DNA of 64,000 bases. Origin: Sporopachydermia quercuum. Its lineage: Eukaryota; Ascomycota; Sporopachydermiomycetes; Sporopachydermiales; Sporopachydermiaceae. Location: positions 930,346 to 994,345 of the forward strand of contig BCGN01000004.1 in the NCBI GenBank assembly GCA_001599295.1. The letters are read 5' to 3'. Each line of letters opens with the position of its first letter. The stretch's first letter is position 1. The notes beneath the pieces are model-generated. The model saw only the letters and a program-made list of their open reading frames with translations, had not been told where the DNA came from and made no database searches. The position numbers and the translations under genes are program-made. Of this stretch, positions 20,442 through 30,314 are shown piece by piece.

Positions 20442-23270
20442 CTTGGTAATCTCTACTCTACTAACAATATCTCTTTATAAGGTCTAACGGATCCTGGCAC
20501 TATCATTCACAATATAGTGTTCCACCTTATCAATTCTTCTCCTAGTTCTCTGATTATTATCTCAACTCGCTCTAGTAGCTTTTGATTCTCGCATTCAATA
20601 CAGTATTCAAGTGGGGAACAGATTTAATATGATAATATTTAAATGTATTCAAAAATCAAGCGTACATAAACCTATCGACTTCTTTATACAAAGGTAATAA
20701 TTGTTATTTTCCCTATCCATTTGCAATTATATCTGTATTTATATAGATCTGGGGAAGGGTCTTGTAACTTAAGTTGTCGTTCTATTAAAAGTGATAAAGA
20801 GTCTGTTCACTTCCATAAAGTCCGTAAAGTGATGAAGTTTGATAATAATGAACGATAACAAGATTCTGGACAGCAATTGATTGGCTTGATACTACATACA
20901 GGCTTTGATTACTATTACTATGGCTACCATTTTAATAGGCTCGTTGATAATTTTATTTACGACATTCACTTGAACCAACAGATTGCTAATATTGGTTAAT
21001 CATACTCTGAATATTTTATAGAAGGATTTCACTAATAATTTGCAATGAGACCCTTTTCTCAGTCAGAATTTACCATTGTGCGAACAAACTAACCCACTCA
21101 AGAGGTTTCTTGAATCTATCAATCTACGTTATCAGTAAATCTGAAGGTTTGAAGGAGATCCTATAAGACGGAATCATCCTAATCTCAATTTGATTAAATA
21201 ATTCAACAAACACCTCTAACTTATTTCAACTAGTATGCTATACCTATGGTTTGTCCGAGGTTCTTATCAAGTTTGGCTGGGCTTAGTGGAACCAACAACA
21301 ACTTACACCTATCACTCCTTCATAGTTTTCCTAACATGATTTTCCTGTATAGTTTTTGTCGCAACCATATTTGCCTCACCTCTTATTTCCTCTTCCTCAG
21401 TGCCAATCTCCACATTATATTCGCTGTTTCAGCTTACTTTCAAATTAATCCATGTTGCTCTGTGCTATTGTATCCCAAACTGGTCATGTCCATATTGATT
21501 ACGGTTTTCAGACCCTATTGACTCATTCCATCTGACATGCAATCTAAATGGGCTCAAATAGCCATATAGTTGGGTTATTTGATTATTACTGGTTCATTGC
21601 TCCACATAAGCATGAGTTCAATGTAAATAACAATTATAAACTTATGGCAGTGGTTAAATCGGAAAGATATGATTTAGTCTTTTGTAAATATTCAGCTAAG
21701 CACTTATTGTTATAATTGAGAGAGCCAGTTCTTGGCTACTGAAGTACCGTAGCAATCTGTATTATCTATAGGATGAATAAATGTATGGTAGAATGGGTTA
21801 ACTTAATTACTTGATATGGCTTAATGAGTAGTTACCTGATTAGGAGGATTTGTTTATCAACATGGAGAGGAATGGGTTGCTCAACCAGTAGAAACAAACC
21901 AGTAAGTATATACAAATGCGGATTAATTTCAATGCCTACAATGCCTGCAATGCAGATAAACCAAGTAAATATTTATGGAATATTCAGTCAGTAGTAGTAG
22001 TTGATTGAAATTAGAGTACAAGTAGTGTGCGGGATGAATAGTGTGTTGGAGTAGATTATGGTTGAAGCAAGGAGAAATATCCGCATGGAATGACGTTGCT
22101 CAATTAAAGGGAGAAAAGAAAGGAAATGTGTTCATCAATAATCAAATACCAAAAAATGTTCTTGGAACAAATGGCAACCGCATTAAGGTCTATAGAGGAC
22201 AGAAATGTGTGGAAGCAGGTAATGGCCGATATGCATGTGCCACTGACAAGATGTACCCTGCCTACGTTGGAAAGCTCGAGACCAATCTTTGGTTGACAAG
22301 AAACACCTTAAACACCTCTATTGATACCTGAACCCATAATACATATTAAGCGAGAATATATTAGACGACACATTAATTCATGATACCTGATGCTCAAAAC
22401 TCATTTATTCATCGTATTCATGTGATGTGATATCTCTAGAATGATTTACTACTAGCAATTTCTTGGTTGACATCACTCATCTAAAGCAATACCCATTTCC
22501 TTTACTCCAGAACTAACAAAACCTATCAGTTCAATGAACACAACTATTTTCAGATCTATGAATAACAAACAATTCATTTCATGTTATTAATTGTGTTGTC
22601 AACCCTGAGAATATATACAACAATGTCGGAGATGATAACCTTTTATATAAATTCCGTTATCTTCTACCTCTCCATTGGCATTGGAATCTTCTATCTAGTT
22701 AAAATTTGACCATATAATGACTCTTTCTAATTACTTACTTAGCATCTGATAAAATATTTCTCTCATCTATTCAAAAAGAGNAGATATGTTGTGATTCACT
22801 GTACTTCTTCTATCTGAATTCTTTTCCCTTTAAGTTAAAACATAAACTCCAATCTATTTCTATTAACCCCCATACTTAACCAAATCTTCACGTCCCATCC
22901 TTCAAGCTTTCCGGTCTCTTGAACCACCCCCGGTATGATCCCTTACTTTTCTTTCCATTTTATGATTTGTGATGCAAACAGCAAGAACGTATTCCGATAA
23001 ATCAAAACTTCCACTTATCATGTTCTATCATCATCGTATAAACAGATGGTAGTGTCTTTGAATTAGGCATTGAAAGGTATCAACTTACCAAAGCTTAGCA
23101 CATCTGTAAAGAATGTATTGCTAGAATAATGTGTTCTAAGTTGCGAGTTTGATTTTCATGATTTATCACCAAAACAAGACAAAATACTTATAGGGCAGTG
23201 AATTAAGTCTCTCTTTCGCTCTTTTTGCTGAAAGACTTGCTTTGGTGAAAGTTGAGGAAACAGAGCAATA
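20442..23270. other. Gene-poor 2.8 kb between MOH1 and YMR1
   Basis: The region holds promoters of two divergent genes. GTGGGG at 20611-20616 and CTGGGG at 20749-20754, both after AT-rich DNA, resemble Mig1 sites upstream of MOH1. A 91-codon plus frame at 21246-21521 has an ATG but low-complexity hydrophobic content and no family. The frame at 22041-22331 is listed separately. One ambiguous base lies at 22781. Confidence 0.4.
22041..22331 (+). other. Unassigned 96-codon open frame without an ATG start
   Basis: An open frame with coding-like composition that is neither low-complexity nor hydrophobic. Its only in-frame ATG is late, leaving a 28-residue product, and there is an in-frame stop just upstream at 22035. 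Residues reading VYRGQKCVEAGNGRYA then MYPAYVGKLE loosely resemble the N-terminal domain of the exosome cap protein Csl4 (proline-glycine entry, GxGxY, then a short VGxxE strand). No S1 domain follows, and no splice donor is visible to join more exons. It may be a gene relic, an exon of an unmodelled gene, or chance. Confidence 0.2.
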
Positions 23271-25625
23271 ATGGATTATATAAAGATAGCTCGAGTGCCT
23301 GATGTGACACTTCGAAGGTTTGGAACTAACTCCGAAGGGACAATACATCTAACTACACATCATCTAATATTTACTCAGGAGCAACCAGCTCGAAAGGAAA
23401 TCTGGATATGTTATCCTATAATTCAATCAGTAGAAAGAACACCTTATCAACCAGCTGTGAATTATTCAACTATAAGAATAAGGTGTAAAGATTTCACTTA
23501 TTTGTCATTTTATTTTTCTTCAGATATCAATGACGAAGAGTCTAAAGCAGTATTTGAATCAATATTGCGATTAACGTGCGTTGCAAGTATTGATAAATTA
23601 TATGCTTTCCTTTACACTCCTATCCCTGCTGAAAAGCCATTTAACTCTTGGCATATATATAATCCTATTGAAGAATATGCTCGAATGGGAGCAATTGCTA
23701 CGTCAGGGGCATCACTTACATCACCATCAAATAATTTATGGAGAGTTTCAAAAATCAACCATAGTTATAAACTTTGTTCAACATATCCCTCAGTATTAGT
23801 CGTGCCGTCAGTTATATCTGACAATGTGTTGAATCATGCCGGATCATTTAGATCAAAACATAGAATCCCAGCTTTATCCTACTATCATGAGCTCACCCGC
23901 TGTACTATCACCAGGTGCTCCCAGCCAAGAGTTGGATTTCAAGGATCACGGTCTATTCAAGACGAGAAAATAGTTGCTGCTATTTTCAATACAACAAGAG
24001 TCCCGCATAAAATTGGATCTAAACAAGAAAATCTTATTGTTGATTGTAGACCAACGGCAAATGCCATGGCGCAACAGGCATTAGGAGCAGGTTCAGAGAG
24101 AATGGAGCATTATCCTCGATCAGCAAAGAAACTGTATCTAGGTATAGGGAATATTCATGTAATGCGAGAAAGTCTTAACAAAGTTGTTGAAGCTTTGAAG
24201 GATGGTGATATTTTGAACTATCCACCCAATAGGGAACTCTTGATCAAATCTGGTTGGTTAAAACATATATCATCAATCATCAGTGGTGCTGTGGTGATAG
24301 CTAAAACAATTCATTTTAATGCATCACATGTTTTAGTTCATTGCTCGGATGGCTGGGATAGAACGGCACAATTGTCATCAGTAGGCCAAATTCTCCTTTC
24401 TAGTCACTATAGAACCATAGATGGATTTATTACTCTTGTAGAAAAAGAATGGCTTTCTTTTGGTCATAGATTTGCTGAAAGAGGTGGATTCATATCACAT
24501 GAAAAGAACTTTACTACTACTGGTGAAGATAATCAAGCTAGACAAGTAGTAAACTCGATGTCTCGAAAGTTTCTCAATCAATCTCATGAAAAGGAAACAA
24601 GTCCTGTTTTTCATCAGTTTCTTGATTGCGTTTATCAGGTTTTAATTCAATTTCCTGAAAGGTTTCAGTTTAACGAGCGTTTCTTGCGAAGGCTTTTCTA
24701 CCATCTGTATTCCTGTCAGTATGGTACTTTCCTATGCAACTCCGAACATGAAAGAAAGCTGAATAAACTATCAGAAAGAACTAGAAGTGTTTGGGATTAC
24801 TTCCTTTCCAGAAGATCAGAATTCACGAATCCAAATTATAACAAAGAGAAGGAAATGGCTATGGATGCTGGTGTTTCTGTTTTATTACCTGATCCTGAGG
24901 CAGTTCGATGGTGGTACCAGTTGTTTGGTAGATCAAATCAGGATATGAACCAATATTTGGATGATAATATAAGTTCAATTTCAAACTCAGTTGATAATAG
25001 TACATCAGTCTTGAATTTGGCGAATTTTGGCTCTGGTATTGAGTCAAATCAGTATCCCAATGATCATAGAAATAACGGCAATAGGATCATCGTTTCTGAT
25101 GTTGATCAAGTGGAGCATTCTTTGGTGAATAATAAAGTGAATGGTAAGAATAATGTAGTGAAGTCGTTTTATGAAACAACAGAAACCCAGGCAACCTCAA
25201 CTGAAGCAGATACCAAATCAAATAACGAAGAACTAATATTAGCGAAGTCTAGTGGCACCCTAGATGAAGTGACTGGCAATTCTGATGAATCAGTGGGCGG
25301 TAAACCGATTGCAGAACTGTTTACTGATCCTTTAAGATCAGCAGTTANATCGGATCCACGAGATATTACTGTTGAATCCTCAATCAGTAAAGATGGTATT
25401 CCGATAATGTCCAATAATTTTGAAACGTTTTCAATAGGTACTAAAGAAAAGAAGGATAACGGGATGTTTTCTATGAACCGGTTGAAACCGTTTCTACCGA
25501 CAAGTAATGGTAATACGGAAACCAAGAAAGATTTCTTCAACACAGATTTCAATTATAACTACGGTGATTCACTCGCTGATAAAAAAGAACGCACGAAGGC
25601 ATTTGCAAGGTTAGGCCAGTCATAA
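23271..25625 (+). CDS. YMR1: Myotubularin-family phosphoinositide 3-phosphatase Ymr1
   Basis: A 784-residue intronless gene. An N-terminal PH-GRAM domain (about 1-110) precedes a myotubularin phosphatase domain. The diagnostic P-loop CSDGWDRT starts at the catalytic Cys358, and VDCRPTANAMAQQALGAGSE is present upstream. Myotubularins dephosphorylate PI3P and PI(3,5)P2 on endosomal and vacuolar membranes; Ymr1 is the only yeast member (688 residues). The C-terminal tail of about 200 residues after the QLFGRS block is Asn/Ser-rich and probably disordered, which explains the extra length. An N at 25348 lies in this tail. It converges on PXP2, the same pair and orientation as YJR110W/YJR111C. Confidence 0.94.
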   Translation: MDYIKIARVPDVTLRRFGTNSEGTIHLTTHHLIFTQEQPARKEIWICYPIIQSVERTPYQPAVNYSTIRIRCKDFTYLSFYFSSDINDEESKAVFESILRLTCVASIDKLYAFLYTPIPAEKPFNSWHIYNPIEEYARMGAIATSGASLTSPSNNLWRVSKINHSYKLCSTYPSVLVVPSVISDNVLNHAGSFRSKHRIPALSYYHELTRCTITRCSQPRVGFQGSRSIQDEKIVAAIFNTTRVPHKIGSKQENLIVDCRPTANAMAQQALGAGSERMEHYPRSAKKLYLGIGNIHVMRESLNKVVEALKDGDILNYPPNRELLIKSGWLKHISSIISGAVVIAKTIHFNASHVLVHCSDGWDRTAQLSSVGQILLSSHYRTIDGFITLVEKEWLSFGHRFAERGGFISHEKNFTTTGEDNQARQVVNSMSRKFLNQSHEKETSPVFHQFLDCVYQVLIQFPERFQFNERFLRRLFYHLYSCQYGTFLCNSEHERKLNKLSERTRSVWDYFLSRRSEFTNPNYNKEKEMAMDAGVSVLLPDPEAVRWWYQLFGRSNQDMNQYLDDNISSISNSVDNSTSVLNLANFGSGIESNQYPNDHRNNGNRIIVSDVDQVEHSLVNNKVNGKNNVVKSFYETTETQATSTEADTKSNNEELILAKSSGTLDEVTGNSDESVGGKPIAELFTDPLRSAVXSDPRDITVESSISKDGIPIMSNNFETFSIGTKEKKDNGMFSMNRLKPFLPTSNGNTETKKDFFNTDFNYNYGDSLADKKERTKAFARLGQS

Positions 25626-26025
25626 ATTGGTAAAATCATTAAAACAATATCAATGAAGGTTTTCATGGAGAAGTCAATTTCCCAGGTTTGATGGTGGTTG
25701 GAAATATGCTTCAAAAACACTCTCAAATAACTAGAGACTAGTATCCGAATTCATATTGTGCTGTTGAATGGTGGCAAAAATCATACATTACTTCCTGAAT
25801 TATGGTTGCCATTCCAAATTGTGAAGTGCGTCGAATATGTCGATATGTTTTTGCTACTTCCTTTGAAAATGATGAATGTGGAAAATACCAAACCTATATA
25901 GACTCTACATAATAAAAATAGAAAGAATGATGACTTCATGTAATGTTTGTTAATTCACTTTTATTATGCCGAGTTCCATCTATATGTAGAAACTGTACCC
26001 AGGGAAAAAACAATAATGTAACGAC
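25626..26025. other. Convergent spacer YMR1/PXP2
   Basis: About 400 bp between two 3' ends. Nothing recognised beyond presumed termination sequence. Confidence 0.5.
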
Positions 26026-26781
26026 TTATAGCTTTGCAACTTCTGCAGACCAAGAAATACCGCACCATTCACAAATTTCCATTGAAAGGGCACGAACTTG
26101 TTCGATTTCTTCTTTGGTTGCACCATTGTTCAGTGCTCCTTTTAAATGGCCTTTCAATTGAGGATTTACATCTTGTGGGATCAAACAAGCAATCACAACT
26201 AAACTGGTTTCCTTTGGATTTAAGATATCGCTATAGCTTAATAACCCACCATAAACATAACTGACAGCAAAATTCTCCAAATCGGGATATGCACTTTTCA
26301 TTTGATATTTCACTCGATTGGCTATTTTGCCATATACCTGATCAAAAAAATTACCTCCCGTTTCTGCAATATCTGGCGATAATCTTTCAGGTCTTTTGTA
26401 ATGAGTTTCTCGTAATTGTTCCGCAGTAAAATTCTTTAATTGAGTTAAAGAATTAATTGCTTTGGGAACGCCAGCTAATGCGGCAGATTTGAATAAGGCT
26501 TCTCTCAGTTTGCTTACAATCTCCAATTGCTGTGCTTTGACTGTTTCTGATGAACTAACTGGAATTATTGGAAGATTACCATTTGCATCAGCTAAGAAAG
26601 AAGACTGTGACTTTCCAAGCTCCGGAATCCTTGATAAAGCATAATTAAAGATCANAGGGATCTCAGAGGGTTTATTACATACACTGAGTGTGGCTGCTGC
26701 CACAAAGTACCATGATTTGTCTAGCAAATTGTACGATGATAGCCTTCCTAATCTGGCAGGCGTTAGTATGGAACCAGGCAT
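26026..26781 (-). CDS. PXP2: Pxp2-like peroxisomal AhpD/carboxymuconolactone decarboxylase-fold protein
   Basis: A 251-residue protein that I place in the AhpD-like/carboxymuconolactone decarboxylase fold. Support comes from the conserved acidic and helical blocks around FAVSYVYGGLLSY, ETSLVVIACLIPQ, and QLKGHLKGALNNGATKEEI. The C-terminus is AKL, a peroxisomal targeting signal type 1. Close before it is CEWC at 237-240, a CxxC as in the redox site of AhpD proteins. Convergent linkage to YMR1 mirrors YJR110W/YJR111C, which supports identification as Pxp2, a peroxisomal matrix protein whose reaction is not established. One codon near the N-terminus contains an ambiguous base at 26655 (Leu, Met or Val). 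The start ATG gives MPGSILTP; no longer N-terminus is available. Confidence 0.82.
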   Translation of the reverse strand: MPGSILTPARLGRLSSYNLLDKSWYFVAAATLSVCNKPSEIPXIFNYALSRIPELGKSQSSFLADANGNLPIIPVSSSETVKAQQLEIVSKLREALFKSAALAGVPKAINSLTQLKNFTAEQLRETHYKRPERLSPDIAETGGNFFDQVYGKIANRVKYQMKSAYPDLENFAVSYVYGGLLSYSDILNPKETSLVVIACLIPQDVNPQLKGHLKGALNNGATKEEIEQVRALSMEICEWCGISWSAEVAKL

Positions 26782-27765
26782 TACAATGAAACTTCAATAA
26801 TATTTTCTTGTGAACAAATAGTTGACTAATGGTTTGATCGATCTGTTCTTAGAAGGACATTTATTCCTTAACTCATACACTTGTTGGAAACTTTAGTGGG
26901 CTTGATGCAAGATTATCAAATACTCAAAAACTATGTTCGACTTCTACAAAATAACAATTCTTATTTAGTAAATTTTTACTCATATGTATGTTAACGGTAG
27001 CAGAAGAACATGAAACCAATGATCACTCATTATTGTAAGATCTCATTGAACTTATCATACGCGATCCGATCGGCTTAACGCGGGGAAAGATAGATAGAGG
27101 ATAATAATTCCGGAAACGATGACATAACCTCCATTTTTTCTTCTTGTCCGAGGTACTAAGTGCTATGGGGAATATTACCTTTGGTGTAAGGGACAGAAAC
27201 TGAATAGTGGCATAAATACGCCACACTAATTTAACTGTTTCATAATATGCTCCTCCTTATGAAACATCTCGGTAGATTTTGAAACCACGATGACTAGCAT
27301 GATGATGTCTTCCAGCTGTATTATTCTATTCTCTATTCCCAAAACTGATTCCTTGTTAGTAAATTCCGGAGATGATTCGTATCACTATTGAATGATATAA
27401 ACACCATTATAATGATTACGCAAACTTTAATAAATGTTATATTGGATCACATAAGCTTTTATTAGATTATTGTCTGCCAACAACTTTAGATGGCAACCTG
27501 CAAACTAACCACTTTCCTATCATGTTTTTATATCACAAATTTTCTTTGATCTGTTGTTGGCTCCTCTCGACGTACGTAATGTTACCATGTATCCGATTAA
27601 TGCTACTCCTTGAACAGTTAGTTATACTGGCATTAACTTTTGTCAAATTAAATTAAATAACTACTAATCACCTGTTAGATCTTGTTAAGTTGTCCTCTTT
27701 TTCCAAGTTATTTATTTGTCTTGGGACAACAGTTGTGAACCAAATTACTGACAGAGATTCGCAAA
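26782..27765. promoter_or_regulatory. Divergent PXP2/RSD1 intergenic region
   Basis: About 980 bp between divergent genes. I looked for an oleate response element that would suit a peroxisomal gene and did not find a convincing match. No other gene was recognised. Confidence 0.4.
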
Positions 27766-29630
27766 ATGGTCACCTTAGACGATTTAGAAAGTCTAGTAGA
27801 AGCACCCTATAAACAGGAATCTCAGAATACGTCAATAGTCAAAGTGAAACCTGTCCAAGAAGTGGAAGATCACGGTTTGGATAATGGGGTGAGACCTGAA
27901 TCAAACGAAGCATCTAGTGCCAAGACCAGTACTCAAATATTAGATGCTATCTTCAATAAAACGCCAGAAAAAAACGATAAAAGTAAGATATGGCAACTAC
28001 GAAGAGAACGCGATCTGGAACGGGAACGAGAAAGAGAAAAGAAGATCAAACTGATGATGGCAGAAGAGGACTTAGAAAGAGAGAGAAAGAGGACTTATGA
28101 TAGACATGGGGACTATGATCGAAGTGGTCACGATAATCGCAGAGACAGAAGTTGGGATAAAGACAGAAATAGAGGTGAACGGAGGAGTAGAGAATGGAAA
28201 TCCGAAAGGGTAAGAAGTAGAGAAAGAAGTTCAGACTCAAGGAATTATCCCAAAGAAGGTGGTACCAGAAGAAGAGATCGTAATGATAATAGATATAATC
28301 ATTCTAACTCCAAAGGTATTGATAGGAAGAAAGCACTCTCAGCCACAGATATTTTTGATTCTGATCAAGATAGACGAACTGTATTTGTAAGACAATTAGC
28401 CACTAGGTTAAGAACTCGTGAATTGTTTGAATTTTTTGAGAATAAAGTTGGTAGAGTGAAAGATGCATCAATTGTGAAGGATAAGATTACTAACCGTTCT
28501 AAAGGAGTAGGTTATGTTGAATTTTTTGAACCTGAATGTGTTCCAAAAGCTTTAACATTAGCTGGTGAAAAACTCCTTGGAATTCCTATTCTAGTTGAGT
28601 ATACTGAAGCTGAGAAGAACCGACAAGCTGCTTTAGCAGCAGCAGCAAATGATAAATCGTCTAATAGTTTATCTAAAGCTCCTTCACGAAGTCGAATTTA
28701 TGTTGGTAATGTGAATTTTGATATTTCTGAAGAACAACTGAAAAACCTATTTGAACCTTTTGGTCCGATCGTTAGTGTTGTTATTCAAAGAGATAGTTTA
28801 GGGAAGTCTAAAGGCTTCGGGTTTATTCAATTTGAAGATGTCTCAGGCGCAAAATTGGCATTAACTAAAATGAATGGATTTCTTTTATTAGGTCGCAATT
28901 TGAAAGTAGGATTGGGTATGGAAAAATCATCTTTAATGAATAGTCAGGAGCTTTCGCCCGAAATTAGAGAAATGATTGAAGATCTTCAAAACGGCTCGGA
29001 AGATACTAAGAGTGATAATCATACAAGATCTGAAGAAACTCATATGAAATCAAGTCTAATAGGTGAATCAGATTCTGGTATTTCTTACACATCAGTTAGC
29101 CGTGAGCATTTGATGAGAAAACTAATGAGAGATGATGATGCAGAATTGCTAAATGCATTTAAACCTGTCAACAACGACAAAGAGCCTATAGAAAAACCCG
29201 CCACTGAAAACGAAACCAAGATCGTGTCCAGATGCTTGGTTTTAAGAAATATGTTCAATCCTGCTGAGTATGTTTTGATATATNGGATATGTTCAATTTT
29301 TATTGTTCATTCTAGACAGTATACATTGGTTTGTATATTACTGAATAGCTCTAGGGCTGGTGTAACATTTATACTAACGAACTTCATAGGGAAATTGAGG
29401 AGAATTGGGAATCTTTATTAGAACAAGACACTAAACTAGAGTGTGAAGATCGTTATGGTAAAGTAGTTCATATTTTCGTTGATCCTTCATCAAGTGAGGG
29501 AGAGATTTATCTAAAATTTGAATCATTAGAAGCAAGCGAAAGGGCGCTGAAGGGACTAAATGGAAGGTTCTTTGGTGGTAGAAAAATCACAGTAACCCCA
29601 ATGGTTGAACTAGTGTATTCTTTACGGTAA
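27766..29630 (+). CDS. RBM39/Rsd1-like SR-type splicing factor, two exons
   Basis: Exons 27766-29267 and 29390-29630 encode 580 residues. The intron has donor GTATGT, a perfect TACTAAC branch at 29372-29378 and a CATAG acceptor. Splicing completes a third RRM that intron read-through would cut off. Order of parts: an acidic N-terminus, an Arg/Ser/Glu-Arg rich region at about 80-190, RRM1 from about 203 (TVFVRQLA), RRM2 from about 309 (RIYVGNVNF ... KGFGFIQF), and a C-terminal U2AF-homology motif from about 488 (LVLRNMFNP ... GRFFGGRKI). This layout is that of human RBM39/CAPER and S. pombe Rsd1, nuclear splicing factors whose UHM binds ULM motifs of U2 snRNP proteins. S. cerevisiae has no equivalent, so its presence fits an intron-richer yeast. 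One N lies in the intron at 29284. Confidence 0.88.
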
Positions 29631-30314
29631 GTTGTGTGATTACTGATGATATTGTAAATTTAGAATGGTAAACGAATCAAGTACTAACTTTAAAGTTATA
29701 GGTTTCCTAAAGCGAAGGACTTGTAAATTAACTGACTTTTTGGGATTGGTGTTTTTTATGTTAGTAGTTATGATGCACACATGGACTTTGTTGTTTTAAT
29801 TGCTTACTCCTTGATTTTCTTCCTCTTTAGCATTTCTCTGTGAATTGGTATACTTATTATGTGCTCAACACTTTGTTTGATAAAAACGTTCATGACATTG
29901 CATTGCTACTTTGTCTCAGTTCTTTTCAGTTCTTTTCTCATATTCATTCACAGGATTTTCGAGTAAATATCTCGTAATATTATGTTACTACACATAATAG
30001 TATGTGTGCAACTTACTCGAAAACCTCACTACTAAAAGGTAGCAATTACAGGATTTGATTGCTACTCGATATTCAGCTAGAAAGAATCATCAAATTATGT
30101 ACATTTAAGCTAAGAAAACAGTCAATAGTTTTATAACAAATATAATCAGTAGAATTCAGCTCAAATGTTATTTCCATAATCATACGCCTATATAAATAAA
30201 TACTCTAGAACATCCAATTACTCAATGGGCAAACAAACTGTGTGGTAGTTTTATCTCTATGTTTTATATATATCGCGGTTCTCTTGAATACAATCCCATC
30301 CATCAATTAATAGT
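29631..30314. other. Convergent spacer RSD1-like/AFG1
   Basis: About 680 bp of AT-rich sequence between two 3' ends. No gene or repeat recognised. Confidence 0.5.

Noticed and set aside
25770-25778. GGTGGCAAA, identical to the Rpn4/PACE proteasome element
   Set aside because: It lies between two converging 3' ends, so it is not in a promoter; chance match.
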